From assembly GCA_037501455.1 (NCBI GenBank), contig CM074858.1:81194501-81258500 (forward strand): 64,000 bases of DNA, read 5' to 3'. Positions 22,811 through 35,471 of the stretch are shown one piece after another. Below the pieces are notes generated by a model, which was given only the letters and a program-made list of their open reading frames with translations, did no database searches and was not told the DNA's origin. The position numbers and the translations under genes were made by a program. Source of the stretch: Lantana camara (taxonomy: Eukaryota > Streptophyta > Magnoliopsida > Lamiales > Verbenaceae). The stretch's first letter is position 1. The number at the start of each line of letters is the position of its first letter.

Positions 22811-25800
22811 TGTAGCACCCCGAGCGAGGAGCACCACATCGCCCGCACCATAGACCGACACGTGTGACGAAATGGGAGCTCCGGTCACGCACCAAGCTAT
22901 GGCGAACGGGTGATAAATAAAACACACCTAAGCTACGCGGTCTAGACGCTGAAACAGAGTGCGCAATAAATCGAAAACCAGAAGCGGAAGCACAGGATCA
23001 ACATACACACATGCAAGGCCACAGGCCAGCAGAAATTAAAGCATACGCGCCACATGCAAACTTGGGCACACAAGCTAACTTTTGGGACATAAGGTAAGGC
23101 CCAACAAGGGCAATTCTAATCATATACATATCAGATTTGAATCAAATTACAAACTTATACATAACCTCAGAATGAAAAGGCAAAAGTAATGAAGATGCAG
23201 AATGTAAAGACTCGACCCAAACGACTCAAAAGAAGACCGCCGCCTAGCACGAACCCAAAGCTAGCACCTGCAACTGAGGGGGGAAAGAGAGGGGCCAGTC
23301 TACAACTCGACTGAGTGAGGGGGGCTAACGCACACCCAATACGTATCTACATATAGAGCAAAGCACGTATTAAACAAAAGACTATGAACTGGGAATAGGG
23401 TTTTACATACCAAAGCCATTTTCCAAAAGTACTCATACTTATTCATATATTCGTATATTCTTAAATTTGAAAACTCTAAGGATTCATAGATTCAAGAACG
23501 CATATGGATTCATATTAAAAATCATAGGGATTCATATGGTAACTCATAAGGATTCTTATATTCAGATCGATTCATAACATAGCGTAGAAATCTCATATTG
23601 AAAACAAACTCTCCTATCACGTTTCATAATCAACGTAACAAAAGAATTCAAATACCCGGCGAGTACGGGTCTCCAACCTTACTCCTTAATCAAAAGACTC
23701 AAAAGATTCATAAAGAAGCATAAACTCATAAATTCATAAGATTCATAAATTCAAAGATTCATATTCCCGTATTCCAACCTTCTCCGAAAGTCTGCACTCG
23801 GGTTACGGGCCCACATCGTGCAACTCAATATACGTGGGGTCGCGAACCCACAACGTACCTTCTCCGGCCTCAGCCGAAGGCACAAAGCACCACGCCTTCT
23901 ACATCTCCCTCAGAGTCGTGCGTAGGTACTTCAAAGGAGCGTGTGCACAGGGGTGATAGCCGGCGACCCCAACAGCCACACCGGGTCTCCTTTACCCACA
24001 CTTCTGGGGCCTAGGGATTCATAAGATTCGTAAGGATTCATAAGACTCATAAATAAACATACCTAACTCGCGGAACCTAGAAACATATGATTCATACTTA
24101 AGAAACATACCATAAGAAACATACCTTACCGTGCAACTCGGAATATGCTATACACGTACCTCTCCGTGTCTTCCAAATTCATAAGATGCTAAAGGAGATC
24201 CATAGTTCACTTGACACCACACGGTTTGGAGCATAGCCTCGTTGCAAAACCATTTTAAGCTTATATATGCCCATACGTATAATTTCAGAAGAATTAATAT
24301 GAAATCGAATAACAAGATTCATAACATATCATAAGACACATATTTAATATAGATATAGTATATATTCGCATGCGGGGTGAGAAAACATCACATTAAGGCA
24401 ATAGGTCGCTTATCTAAAAGAAAAGATTCTAACCCTCACCTAACGTGGCCAAGAATGAGACAAATGATTCACCCCGGAATCATCTGAAATCACGAAACAC
24501 CACCCCGGGTGCACCTGGACAAACTGAAGACAATATGCAAAGCTTAGACTCGAGGACGAACCATATAGACGCACGACATATGCTTAGTTGCGTAAGAGAT
24601 GCAAATACTTAGTCAAAAGCTCATACACGTATCTAATTCATACAAGACGTGCAAAAACACCCATATCATAGCTTAACAAATTCATAATATGCATAAAGCA
24701 TGTTCATGTGCACAATTAATGCATAATGAAGCATCGAAAAAGATAACAAGGCACATAAGCGATTCGTGCAAACAACTCACATTACTTAAGAAGCATAAAA
24801 TGCATAAAAAGAGCAATTGCATACACTTACACATGCTAAAACAAGTTAGGAATGAGTTCGGAGGTGGAAAGGTACGAGAAAAATAGAATAAGAACACAAA
24901 AAGAGATTCCGAGTGAAAATGGGCTAAAGCTGACAGTTTTCCAAGATGTACAAGCTGTAGGAAAATGATCATAACTTGAGTTTTAGAAATGGGAATTAAG
25001 TTTTGTTTGTTGGAAATGAAAGTAGACACATAGATCTTTAAAATGGTAGGTGGCTCGAATCATGGTTCAAAGCAAGTCTGAAGTTGAACGAATGCAGAAT
25101 CTCGGTGAAGTGGCGACACCAAATTAAAATGATTATATCTCACAATCTACAACGAATTTTGGGGTGATTCCAATTGGAGATTGTTCTAGACTCAAAAAGG
25201 TTGAACATTTCCAAAAATCAGCTCAATTGGAGGTCATATGAGGGGGTACCTGGCCAGGGAAAAACAAGGCAGAAATCTACCCAGCCGGGGAAAAACAGTG
25301 CAGAAACTTTCTGCACTAAATCTACCCGGCCGGGTACTTTTAACACACAAAACTACCCACCCGGGTAGTCCTTCTGGACGAGAAAAAGAAGCAAAAACAG
25401 GGGCTAGACATGGAGGAAATAAAATATGATCAAAACCACCTCAAAACTCAACCAAATGCAATGAAAATCAAGGCACAAGTTCATGGAAACATGCTCTAAC
25501 ACATATCTTAAATTCAAGGCATGAAATCAAGAATTGAATGAGTTGCCATTTCATCTTCTTCAAGCTCCATTAATGGAGTTATATGCAATGCTCACCCAAC
25601 AATGAAAATTCCAACATTTATGCAACAAGAGAGCTCAAGAGAAGAACATACATCAAGTTTAGATCATATAATTCAAGTATAAAGGCAAGAGATCAAATTT
25701 TCATACAAGAATACTATTCATCATCTTCTCCAATAGCATGGATCCGAGCAAGAAAGATGGAATTCAATCGGGAAGAAACTACACACTCGAAGAGAGAAAT

Positions 25801-26349
25801 TCAAATCTTACCTTGGTTCTTCGATCGGATGGTCAGATGGAGCACAAGCTTGAGCCAAAGCTTGAATGGCCAAGGGCTTTTTTCTCTTCTCTCTTGCCTT
25901 GTGTTTTGATCGATCCAAAGTGAGAGGAAAAGGGGAGATATTTTCAGCCATAAGGGGCTGAAACGGGTCTGTTTAACGGGTCGGGTCAAAAAGGATCCCG
26001 TCCACTCGGATCGGATTTTAAAACGGTAAGGGTATCAAACGGCTTTAGAAAATTATAAGGTTAATTTCATCGAATCCAGATCCTCGAAACAAACTCAATG
26101 ACAAGGTCGGAATTTGAAATCGAATTCCCGAGCTCAAGGTAGCCACGAAGGCTCAAACACCCTAATTAGAATTAGGTCCCTAATTTGCAAATATTGGACG
26201 ATTAAGTCCACGTACATTAACTAAATTCTAATGCGCACATAACTAAAATAAATTGCAAATTAACATGTAAGGCATGCGAATCACATAATTACTTAATTAA
26301 ACTCTCCCGAGACGTCGTACCTAGATTGCCGAGCAGACAGGGTGTTACA
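22811..26349 (-). mobile_element. Solo LTR S1 (gypsy-type), TSD TGTTA
   Basis: 3539 bp. On the minus strand it starts TGTAACACCCTGTCTG at 26349 and ends GGGGTGCTACA at 22811. It is flanked by perfect TGTTA duplications (22806-22810, 26350-26354) and has no internal region. The predicted leader has a donor at 25811, a middle exon at 24440-24514 (75 nt) and stem CAGTC/GACTG at 23296-23313. The palindrome array is at 25244-25368. Confidence 0.92.
25244..25368. repeat. Palindrome array, CTACCCGGCCGGGTAG type
   Basis: Four motifs: near GGTACCTGGCCAGGG (25246), TACCCAGCCGGGG (25278), TACCCGGCCGGGTA (25323-25336, perfect) and CTACCCACCCGGGTAG (25353-25368). Hairpin GTGCAG-AAACTTT-CTGCAC (25298-25316) is shared with element A. 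The array lies in predicted intron 1 of S1. Confidence 0.85.
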
Positions 26350-26354
26350 TGTTA

Positions 26355-28242
26355 TATGGTTGTAATGTTATAAACTAATTATGCATATTTAAATTGGAGC
26401 ATTTGGTTTTCCATTTAATTGAATCCTTATGCACATCTATAATTGTTTTCAATTGAATTTATATGAACTTAGTTGATATAGTATAATTCTTATTTAATCC
26501 TCTAACTCGTCTGAATATTTTTCTTCGTCTTCGATCTTGCTTTTATGCTTTGTATATGAACTCGATGCTTGTATATTTACTCTGTGGAACATTAATTGTG
26601 CACATGAACACATTCACAACATATAATGTTGTTTCATGATCTCATATGCATGTCATAACAATTCAGATCACCTCATGTCACTTCATGAATATCGCCGTGC
26701 ATCTGTGTAGTTCATGTTTGAGTCGTGTCTCACGAGTACACTGTGTTTCCTTTTCTATACAGTGATCTCCAGGGCGGAGATAACCTGGTCGAGTATGCAA
26801 CCGTTTGGTCAGTTCTTGTATCCCGTCACTTCTCAGGTGAGGTTTAGGATTTTGTATAGTTATGCGACCTATGGCCTTTATATGCTGTTTTCTACCCTTG
26901 CATGCGAGTATACCTTACTATAGATATGTATGTGTTGGATATGATACGTTTATGACCTTATGCGTGCATTCTGCGTGGGCGGGTGCCTTTGGGCTATATC
27001 CATGCAGCATGGGAATGTACGTGCGTGTGTCCTGCGTGGGCGGGTGCCTTCGGGCTATATCCCTGCAACGTGGGAATATTTATAAAAACCAGTTTTTGAA
27101 GCATATGTAAGCTATTTTGGAAAAACAGTTGTGTTTTAATTCTGTAGCGAGATTGCCATGAAAGATTGGCGTATGTTATGTTACGATCTGTTCTGTTGTG
27201 GATCCAAGGAGCTATGGGATAGATAGCCCTGGAATGGTATAGGACCGTCAGGGATCAGTCTGTGTGTAGTTCCATTTGAGATATCTTCAAGCGACCCGTG
27301 CTGTAGGGAAGGTGTGGTATCTTGAGCCTTCGGCTAAGGCTGGGGAGGACTCTTGTGGGTTCGCTACCCCTTGAGGGTGAGTCTATTTTAGACGGTTTAT
27401 TCTCGATGGTTAGGGTCGCGCAACCCTACCATCACCCGGAGTTGAGGTTGGTATGTTATTTCTATTTTATGAGGAGTTAAGGTTGGAAGCTCGTACTCAC
27501 TGAGCAGTTGACTATGTTGTTATGGAATTATGAATCGGGATAGAGTCTTTCTGGGAAAATGGTTTCTAAACTTATATCTATATCTATTTGGGTTATTTCG
27601 AACTGTTTTGGTATGCAACACCTATCCCCGGTTCATGGGTCCATCCTTTTATTCTGTGCTGTGCTCTTTATATATATATTGTGGGTGTGCGTTAGCCCCC
27701 CTCACTCAGTCAGTTGACTGACACCTCATTTTATCTTTTAGTTGCAGGATCTTTTGGCTTGAGCTAGGCGGAAGTGAGTCTTCGGAGTCACACTTGTCAG
27801 TCTAGTTGGTGTTAGGATGCATTTGTCGCATACTTTACTTATGTTATGTATTTATATTTCACACCCGAAGGTTATGTTACGAGCTCTACTTAGACTTAAA
27901 CCCGTGTGGGGTTAGTAAGCTAGTATTTGGATGTTATTAGATATTGATGATACTTATGCTGATTATTATATTGGATTATGAATTGTTATTCGGGATTAGG
28001 TATCTATGCTAGTTGAACCCGTCACCTGCTTTGTATATTTTGCTTTAAACACTTCCGTTATCTATTACTGTTGGTTTGAATTGCTTCCGCACTCTGAGTT
28101 TGTCAGGTTAGATCCGCCTAGCCTAGTGTATGAGTTGGTCTCCCGTTCGCTATGATTCGGATTCGGGCATGGACTTCCCATTTCACGACCGAGTCTGAGT
28201 CCTAGTGCGGGGGATGTGGTATCCTCCGTCTGGGGTGCTACA
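26355..28242 (+). mobile_element. Element C 5' LTR, second part
   Basis: Continues the LTR after S1 to GGGGTGCTACA at 28242. It includes a predicted middle exon (26763-26836, 74 nt, ending TCTCAG|GTGAGG), two near-identical 'tgcgtgggcgggtgcc' blocks (26970 and 27030), a stem-loop (27706-27721) and the acceptor TTGCAG|G at 27747. Confidence 0.82.
27706..27721 (+). promoter_or_regulatory. Stem-loop upstream of intron 2 acceptor (element C, 5' LTR)
   Basis: TCAGTCA-GT-TGACTGA, 7 pairs. The matching position in the other C-family LTR (33227-33242) is TCAATCA-GT-TGATTGA: a G-C pair has become A-T with both bases changed. Confidence 0.65.
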
Positions 28243-30625
28243 TCCTTAAGTGGTATCAGAGCTCCAGGTTGCAAAACCGAGCTCTTGAGTCGTGTTGAGT
28301 CTATCTAGGTTGTACGACATAGGAATAACTACGCATTGCATTTGTTTAAATTGATATTTTGACCCTTCGGCATGAAATTGTTTCATGATTATATGATTGT
28401 GTGCACATTATGACTTTGATTATGCAACATCTTATTTTATGTGCTTTATAAATTGCAACTAATTGTTGCATTTACGTGATATACGTGTTACATTTCATTT
28501 GCATCTTTATCCTGCATGTATCGAATTTAGTGTTTGAATTTCAGGGTGCCCTATAAGTCAACATTGAGATTTCCCTCCGTCAACACTACCTATTGGCATT
28601 ACAACAAAAACATACCATAATTCGAAGATGAAAGGATTCTTTACCAAGATCAATGTTCATAAAAAGGTTCAGAGTTGAAGGAATGAGATTTACTATATTG
28701 ACTTACTATCTTAAGGTCAGTTGAAAGATGAAGTTTGATGAATTTTCACCTTGAGGATTCGTTCACTTGGAAGTAGTCACCTTGTTGAGAGAAATGAGTC
28801 AATGGAGAATCTGATCAAGTAGAACCATTTTGAAGGAGTTTGATAAGCTTTCGCCTTGACGATTCGTTTAGTTGGAAGTAGTCACCTTGTTGATGGAAAC
28901 GACTTAATGTAGAAGAATCCGATCAAATAAGATCCGATCAAGTTCGAGGGATGTGGATAGGTAACCATGTTACTTGAGCAACGAGCTCTAAACCATCGGT
29001 GAGTGTTGAAGGTTTTGGTGCCGTTTAGAGTTAACGAACGACAAGACAAGATTGGTTGTTAGCTCTTTGGGTGTTTCTTCAAGATGAGATGGAAGACACT
29101 GTTGAGGTAAGAATAGAACACTTAGATGCCGAAAGACTTTATCCAAGTTTCAGAATCATACACCATGGATTGCTTTGGGAAGTGCTTAGCACCACGATCA
29201 TCCAACGAAACTCTGAGGTAAATATCTAATTGACAAACGAATCATGGACAACTCCTTGAGGACGAGCATACTAAGATTTAACACATAAATGAGAATTCTT
29301 GGCAGAAACTGAGGATGATTCTAGTTGAGCAGGGATTACGATCTAGTAGAGGGTTGTATGATAGACATGCTTCCTGAGTTACCTCTTCACGCCAAAAGGT
29401 TCAAGACAAGAAGTCCAAATGGTGAAGGTTGCATCATTATCGGCTTGACCAACTCTTACTACTTCATCTCAACTTCCTTGCCAAGATTTCGACACTACGG
29501 TGAACGGTACACCAAGCATCCATGGCATTTGCATACATGCATCACTTGAGTTTCCTTAACTTATTTTGCTTTATGTGTGTGATGATTGTTGTTGTTCTAA
29601 TTATGATAACTTGACTACCTGATTTAATTTTTAGAAACTGAATTTTCTGCTTGTTGTGAACTCTTGCTGAATTGAATTGATTACATATTTACGTGGAATA
29701 TTTGTACCTATGTGTTTAAAACTTTCTTAATTGCTCATTAAACTCTCATACACATACGTACATACTGTAACTTTGTTTTACAGGGATGCCATCGCGATAT
29801 CCCCTTTGAGTGAGGCATGGGTGTCGAATCTATGCTTAAGGGACACCGATATTAGTTGTGTAAGGTATACTAAACATGCATCGCATACTTTCTCATTAAG
29901 TGTCATTCTGATGTGTGTATATATGAATAACTGATCAGTGGATTTATGTGCAAGAGAGACCTTAGGTTCCCTCTTTCTACGTGTTGGAGAGATGTAGGAT
30001 TCTCTCTATTTATTTGATAGATAGATGTTGGATTCTTTCTAAGTTTTGTGCACGAGAGATGTTGGATTCTCTTGTACTTAGATATTCGGAGATGTTGGAT
30101 TCTCTTGAATCTAAGGGTTTGAGAGATGATGGATTTTCTCAAACTAGAATGTTTGGGAGATGTGGAAATCTGTCAGACTTAGGTTGAGAGATGGGGTTCT
30201 CTCCTTTGTGTGTTTGAGGGACGGGGTTCTCTCATTTGTGTGCTTGAGAGACGGGGTTCTCTCATTTGTATGCCGGGGAGATGGGACTCTCTCACTTATG
30301 TGTTGAGAGATGAGATTCTCTCTTGATTGTTGTGGTTGCGACATGCGTTGACCTGGTTATGGTTTGCAAGTGACGAGTTGGGACATCATTGAAGTTGAGT
30401 ACGGTGGTCGCTATTTATTTCATGGGAGAGGCCTAACAAACTTGATGTAATCAATAGTCCAGTACTTGGATTAATCTCACCAACAACGAGACATCGAGAG
30501 AGAAGTTTGATAAAGACAATGAGGGTAAACTTCACCACAAGGGCGATAACTTACGCAATTCCTCGAGGAGGGGTTAAGACACTACAACTCAAAGCTTTTC
30601 CAACTCAGCAGTGGAACCTGGGGTA
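28243..30625 (+). mobile_element. Element C internal region, no recognisable proteins
   Basis: Primer-binding site TGGTATCAGAGC at 28251. Two imperfect copies of a block ending 'ttggaagtagtcaccttgttga' occur near 28735-28800 and 28845-28910. A 74-codon frame (29325-29549) has no motif I recognise. No gag or pol signature is visible. The 3' end holds a long hairpin array. It stops at about 30625, shortly after 'cagtggaacctgggg', a phrase that in the TR-GAG element comes just before the polypurine tract. The 3' terminal part has therefore been deleted. Confidence 0.65.
29964..30334. repeat. Hairpin array GAGAGATG..GGATTCTCTC (element C, 3' internal)
   Basis: About eleven units spaced 33-45 nt. 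Each has a purine arm, a G-rich loop and a complementary pyrimidine arm. Examples are GAGAGA(TGTAGGA)TTCTCTC near 29985, TTTGAGA..TCTCAAA (about 30117-30142) and TTGAGAGACGGGGTTCTCTC near 30243. Arm sequences vary between units while remaining mostly paired. Confidence 0.8.
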
Positions 30626-32639
30626 ATGGTTATTGTTGTTGGAGACTTGAATACATGCTTTTAGCTTGAATTTATGCTTGAAGTCTTGGAACTTATGGAC
30701 TTGGTTGATGAACTTGTATATGGGTTTGATATTGATAAATCTTGATGATCAATGCATGATATGAGTATATATGTTAGATTCTATTGTGCTTTAAGTATGG
30801 ACACATGTTTCTTCAAGTTTTGATTGCATTTGTAGGTTGAAATTGGTGTTTTGGGTTGGTTATTGTTGTTGTTGCGTTGCTACCCTGTTTTTTCTTTCTA
30901 CTGCGTACAGTGACACGGGCGTGTCACTTTTCCTTTCTTCAGCATGACACGGGGGTGCATGTTGGTTGGGTTTTTCTGTACCGTGACACGGGGGTGTCAC
31001 GGTTTGCTTTGTAATGGTGACACGGGCGTGTCACCTTCTATTTTCATGCATGTTGTCCGCTGTACTGTGACACGGGGGTGCCACGGCTTAGTGCATTTAG
31101 GTGACACGGGCGTGTCACCCTCTGTTTTCTTGCATTTTGTTTTGCATACATGGTGGTACGTATGCATGTATTATATATATATCGGTTGTATATTAATTGT
31201 TATTTGGTTTAATTGAATGTATTTAATTGTTTATTCCCTAATTGTAAATGCGATTGAATACGTGCTATACCCTATTTGAATTCTTGAATTGAATGATTGA
31301 AAGTGAATGAAAGTGAATGACTTGATTATATGATTTAAATGTATTAATAGTGCACATGAACATTTCATAACATAATTTTACCTTTTATATATATTCATAT
31401 CATGATCATTACATTATCGAGCGTCTTATTTGGTCATATTGAGTCTCACTTCACCTTTCTTGCACAGATTTTGATCCAGTTGGAGACGAGGCCGGTCAGT
31501 GAGGCTCGTGCTTTCTTCTTTTGCGGTTTAAGGTGGGTTTCTCTTCTACGTAGCTATATGACCCTATATATCCCTTCAATGTGAAAGTTTTCGACCAAAA
31601 ATTATATATATATAGAGAGTCGTTTTAAAGAGTAAATGTTTTCAACGTAAAGCCTTATTTTATCAATCCTACCTAATGTTTGGCGAGAAATGAACGAATG
31701 CACGAATGGGGCCCAGGGACTTAGTGTGAGTGGCTATCCGGGGAGGCATGGGCCGACGGTGATCCCTCACACTAGTTCCACCAATGAACGGCGTAACCGG
31801 ACCTCGTTAGGAGTTAGCGAGGAATGGACGCTGAGCGCCATCTGGGGAGTCATCTAACCCCTTTTGGTCAATGAATGGGTGGTCGGGCCTTGCAAACCCA
31901 CCACCAACCCGGAGGAAGAAGGTGTAAATGTTAATGATTGTGCACAAAAGAATGATTGCATGAAAAGAAAGAATGAATGAATGTTTAAATGATTTACACA
32001 AGGTGTTGGTTGGAGATAATGCACGCCCACTCGCCGGGCCACTAATGACCTAATGTTAATGATTCGTTATAATCCCTTTTGATGATTTCTATTCACCCAC
32101 TTGGGAAATTCTTTAAAAACCTCACTTGGGATTATAACTTGCATGTGATTGTTAATTACCATCATATATTCTATTTATGCCCTGTTTTATACCCACCAGT
32201 CCCTTTTGGACTGAACCCGTTTGGTTTTCAGTTGTTTTGTGCAGGTGTTGAGGGAGCTAGGGGGGAATACGAGTCCTAGGTCTTACATTCGTCTCTAGCT
32301 CTTATGTTTTGGTCTTACACTTGCATACTTTTATTTTTATCATTGTATATGTATAATGATGTGGAGCGTACATGTTTTAGGCCGTGATGGCAATTGATGA
32401 TGTATATGACTTATTTTTGGAGCTTGGATGCTCATGGTACATATATATATGGTATAGGTTCGTTTATTGCTTTCGCTTTAATGTTTTATGTTGTTTATGG
32501 TTTTAAGGGTTAGCCCGCCTAGCTTAGTGTGTGTGTTTGTCCCCGTTCGCCGTGATTTGGCTCGGGTATGGATCAGCCATTTCATATTCGGGCCGGGTCT
32601 CGGTGCGGGGGATGTGACACCTTGCGCTCGGGTGTTACA
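30626..32639 (+). mobile_element. Truncated W-family LTR (W2)
   Basis: The 3' part of an LTR of the W1/W3 type, ending GGGTGTTACA at 32639. It has a palindrome array (30910-31119), a predicted middle exon (31468-31532, 65 nt), a conserved intron-2 block (about 31705-31920), stem CAGTCC-CTTTT-GGACTG (32197-32213) and the acceptor TTTTGTGCAG|G at 32244. Its 5' half and left target duplication are missing. Confidence 0.78.
30910..31119. repeat. Palindrome array, GTGACACGGGCGTGTCAC type
   Basis: Six motifs. Arms extend differently in different copies: CCGTGACAC/GTGTCACGG near 30981 and GGTGACAC/GTGTCACC near 31017 and 31100. The flanking pairs changed on both sides. One copy (near 30944) reads CATGACACGGGGGTGCATG, with CATG arms. 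Confidence 0.85.
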
Positions 32640-33697
32640 TATGTAAGCTATTTTGGAAAATTCAGCTGTGTTATATTTCTGTAGCGAGTTGGCCATGATA
32701 TATGGTATCTGTTCTGTTCTATTCTTGTTGTGGATCCGAGGAGCTACGGGTAATGGATCCTCCGGGACGGTTAGGGCTGTCTGGGTTCCAACCATGTGCA
32801 TAGTTCCATTTGAGATATCATCGCGCGACTCAGGTTGATAGGGGAGGCGTGATATCTTGAGCCTTCGGTGTATTATCCGGGGAGGGCACTTGTGGTTTCG
32901 CTACCCCTTGTGAGTCTATTTATTGTTGGATGGTTAGGGCCAACACGTGGCTCTTCCATTATTGGAGTAGAGGATGGATTGATTTTGCTTTTTGTTCTGA
33001 GGAGTAAAGGTTGGAAGCTCGTACTCGCCGAGCACTTGATATGCCGTGTATGGAATTATGAATCGGGATAAAGTCTTTCTGGAAAATGTTTTCTAAACTT
33101 ATATCTATTTGGGTTATTCGAAATGTTTCGGTGTGCAACACCTATCCTCGGTTCATGAGCCCATCCTTTTGTTCTGTGCTATGCTCATTATACACATATA
33201 TGTGGGTGTGCATTAGCCCCCCTCACTCAATCAGTTGATTGACCCCTCATTTTATCTTTTAGTTACAGGTTCTTTTGGCTTGGGCTAGGCGGAAGTGAGT
33301 CTTCTGAGTCACACTTGTCAGTCTAGTTGGTGTTAGGATGCATTTGTGGCATACTCTACTTATGTTATGTATTTATGTTTCACACTTGAAGGTTATGTTA
33401 TATTCTACTTAGACTTAAACCCGTGTGGGGTTAGTAAGCTAGTACTTGGATTATGAATTGATATTCGGGACTAGGTATCTATGTTAGTTGAACCCATCAC
33501 CTGTTCTGCATGTTGTTTTAATTGCTTCCGCTATTTGTTGATGATTGTTCTAAATTGCTTCCGCGCTCTGAGTTTTTCGAGTTAGATCCGCCTAGTCTAG
33601 TTCGCTATGATTTGGATTCGGGCATGGACTTCATATTTCATGACCGGGTCTGGGTCCTAGTGCGGGGGATGTGGTATCCTCCGTCTGGGGTGCTACA
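32640..33697 (+). mobile_element. C-family LTR, 3' fragment
   Basis: Matches 27105-28242 from 'tatgtaagctattttgg' to the end GGGGTGCTACA at 33697. Its stem-loop is 33227-33242 and its acceptor TTACAG|G is at 33268. Copia-1 gag follows directly at 33698. W2 interrupts it at 32639/32640. Confidence 0.78.
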
Positions 33698-34402
33698 GTA
33701 TCCATTGGGCCTAAGGGACTTCTTCTTCTTTTGGGCTTTCTTACCCTTGCCTTTAGGGGGCTTAGAAGAAGATGGAGCAGTTACTATTATAACCTTGTTG
33801 TCTTTCTTGATCGTGCTTTCAGTAGTCACAAGATGACTAATCAGCTCAGCTACAGTAGCATTTGCATGATTCATGTTGAAGTTAAGGATACAAGGGTTAA
33901 ATGATGGTGTGAGCGAGGGTAGCAACAAATCCACTGAAAGCTCATCTCTCAACGGCATGTCCATGGAAGCAAGTTTCTCAGTGATATCAAGAAACTTGAG
34001 TCCATATTCATGGACACTTGTACCTTCCCTCATTCTGAAATGGAACAATTCTTTTAAGGTGTTATACCTTGTAACACGCCCATGAGGGAGGTAAAGTTGC
34101 TCTAAGTGGTCGTAAATCTCCCAAGCGAATTCCATTGATTCATGCTGTCTCTGCATGTCCGGAGACATGTTAGCAAGCATGAGACAATGGGCTTGGAGAT
34201 TATCATCCTTCCACTTCTAAATCGCATCCCGCTCAGCCCGGGTCGGAGCTTTCCCTTTAGGAACAGGCTCCGCCTCGTAGAGAACATAAGTTCTCTTCTC
34301 GGAATCTATAACGATTTTTAGATTCCTAAGCCAATCAGAATAGTTGGGACCAGTCAACTTGTTTGACTCAAGGATCGATACTAGAGGGTTTTTGGTTGCC
34401 AT
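33698..34402 (-). pseudogene. Copia-1 gag (truncated, one nonsense codon)
   Basis: The minus-strand frame starts at 34402 with MATKNPLVSILESNKLTGPN and continues YSDWLRNLKIVIDSEKRTYVLYEA, a typical copia Gag N-terminus. A TAG at 34217-34219 interrupts it. The same frame continues with LANMSPDMQRQHES and AWEIYDHLEQLY, then TLKELFHFRMREGTSVHEYG, and LLPSLTPSFNP, covering the capsid-like UBN2-type region. A lysine-rich stretch precedes the break at 33698, so the zinc knuckle, protease and integrase core are lost. The frame runs on a few codons into the neighbouring LTR. Confidence 0.88.
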
Positions 34403-35471
34403 TTCAAAACACGTAGAGAATCACAGAATCTATGACCTTAATTAAAAAACAGAGAACTAAGTGAGCATGCTGAATAATAACGATATACATGAAATTAGGT
34501 CTTTAATCTATGTTGCTCCCACTGTTTTTTGAAGATCTATGATTCCCTAAAGATCTTAGAGAAAACTTGTTTTCCCAATGGGTACTAAGATCCTAAGCAG
34601 TTTATCTCAAACCCACGACTCGTGGCCATTCTAAATAAAGCCTAAGGTAGGTAAAACTTACCAATTCCAACACTGTGGAATTCTTAGTAATATTTTTGCA
34701 TCACCTATCTTTCAATATGGACCTACGACTCGTGCGACATCCATATTTACTTTGGCGTTGAGCTAGACCCATCAATCACAAGATCATGATCAAAACTTAG
34801 TTCGAACGACCCACGACTCGTGGCCATCGCCCTCCCTAAAATCGATCATGAAATATCGATCACTTAGAGTGATAAATTAGGAAACTAAGAACTAATAGGT
34901 TTCACATGGTCACCCCACGACTCATGGACAACAACTAGCTTCCCCTATTAAACTTAAATCTTATTGATGGAATGCTAGGAATTTAATTCAAAGTTTGCAC
35001 CTCGAATTAAACACCTATTTTAAAAAGTAGCTTAATATTTTAAGGGAATTTTCGATTTAACCGGAGAGTTATCCGATTTGACCTCACCAACATTTATGTT
35101 ATCCATTTTAATTAGTCTTGATTAATGCAAGTACAACTTAAATGCATTTCACACAAGCACATAGCAGATAACATGTCCTAGCATGATAGTAACATGAGAT
35201 GATCATGGGTTCTACCTATCTTATGCCTGATATGTGGGAGCCCCTCCACAATCATAAGTTCTAACATACATGCCACATAAAACAGTTTAAATCATGTAAG
35301 GGAATTGGAAACAAAACGATGCCCTGTCTCTTACAATAATAGAAACCCTCCCTAACAATTTGAGGGGTCTTCACTTATGGCCTCCATGTTACTTGTTGTG
35401 TGGATCCATCTTACTACATGGGTGCAAATCTTCAAAGTAAAATAGAAAAACTTCACTTCCTATAATCTACT
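34403..35471 (-). mobile_element. Copia-1 leader, gag-proximal part
   Basis: Untranslated leader between gag and the solo LTR W3. It holds four copies of a palindromic motif CCACGACTCGTGG about 90-110 bp apart. No reading frame of note. It ends at CTACT (35467-35471), the W3 target duplication. Confidence 0.65.
34613..34927. repeat. Dispersed palindrome CCACGACTCGTGG in Copia-1 leader
   Basis: Copies at 34613-34625 (perfect), 34725-34733 (inner ACGACTCGT only), 34811-34823 (perfect) and 34915-34927 (CCACGACTCATGG). The surrounding sequences are otherwise not obviously repeated. Confidence 0.8.

Larger units (their letters stand above)
21146..33697 (+). mobile_element. Composite gypsy-type element C with truncated inner LTRs
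   Basis: Order: 5' LTR (21146-22810 and 26355-28242, split by solo LTR S1), primer-binding site, coding-poor internal region (28243-about 30625), a 5'-truncated W-family LTR (30626-32639), and a 5'-truncated LTR of the C family (32640-33697). The outer flanks do not form a target duplication (TTCAA left, GTATC right). The Copia-1 sequence on the two sides is not adjacent in a normal element. Ectopic recombination between two separate insertions is the simplest reading. Confidence 0.7.
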
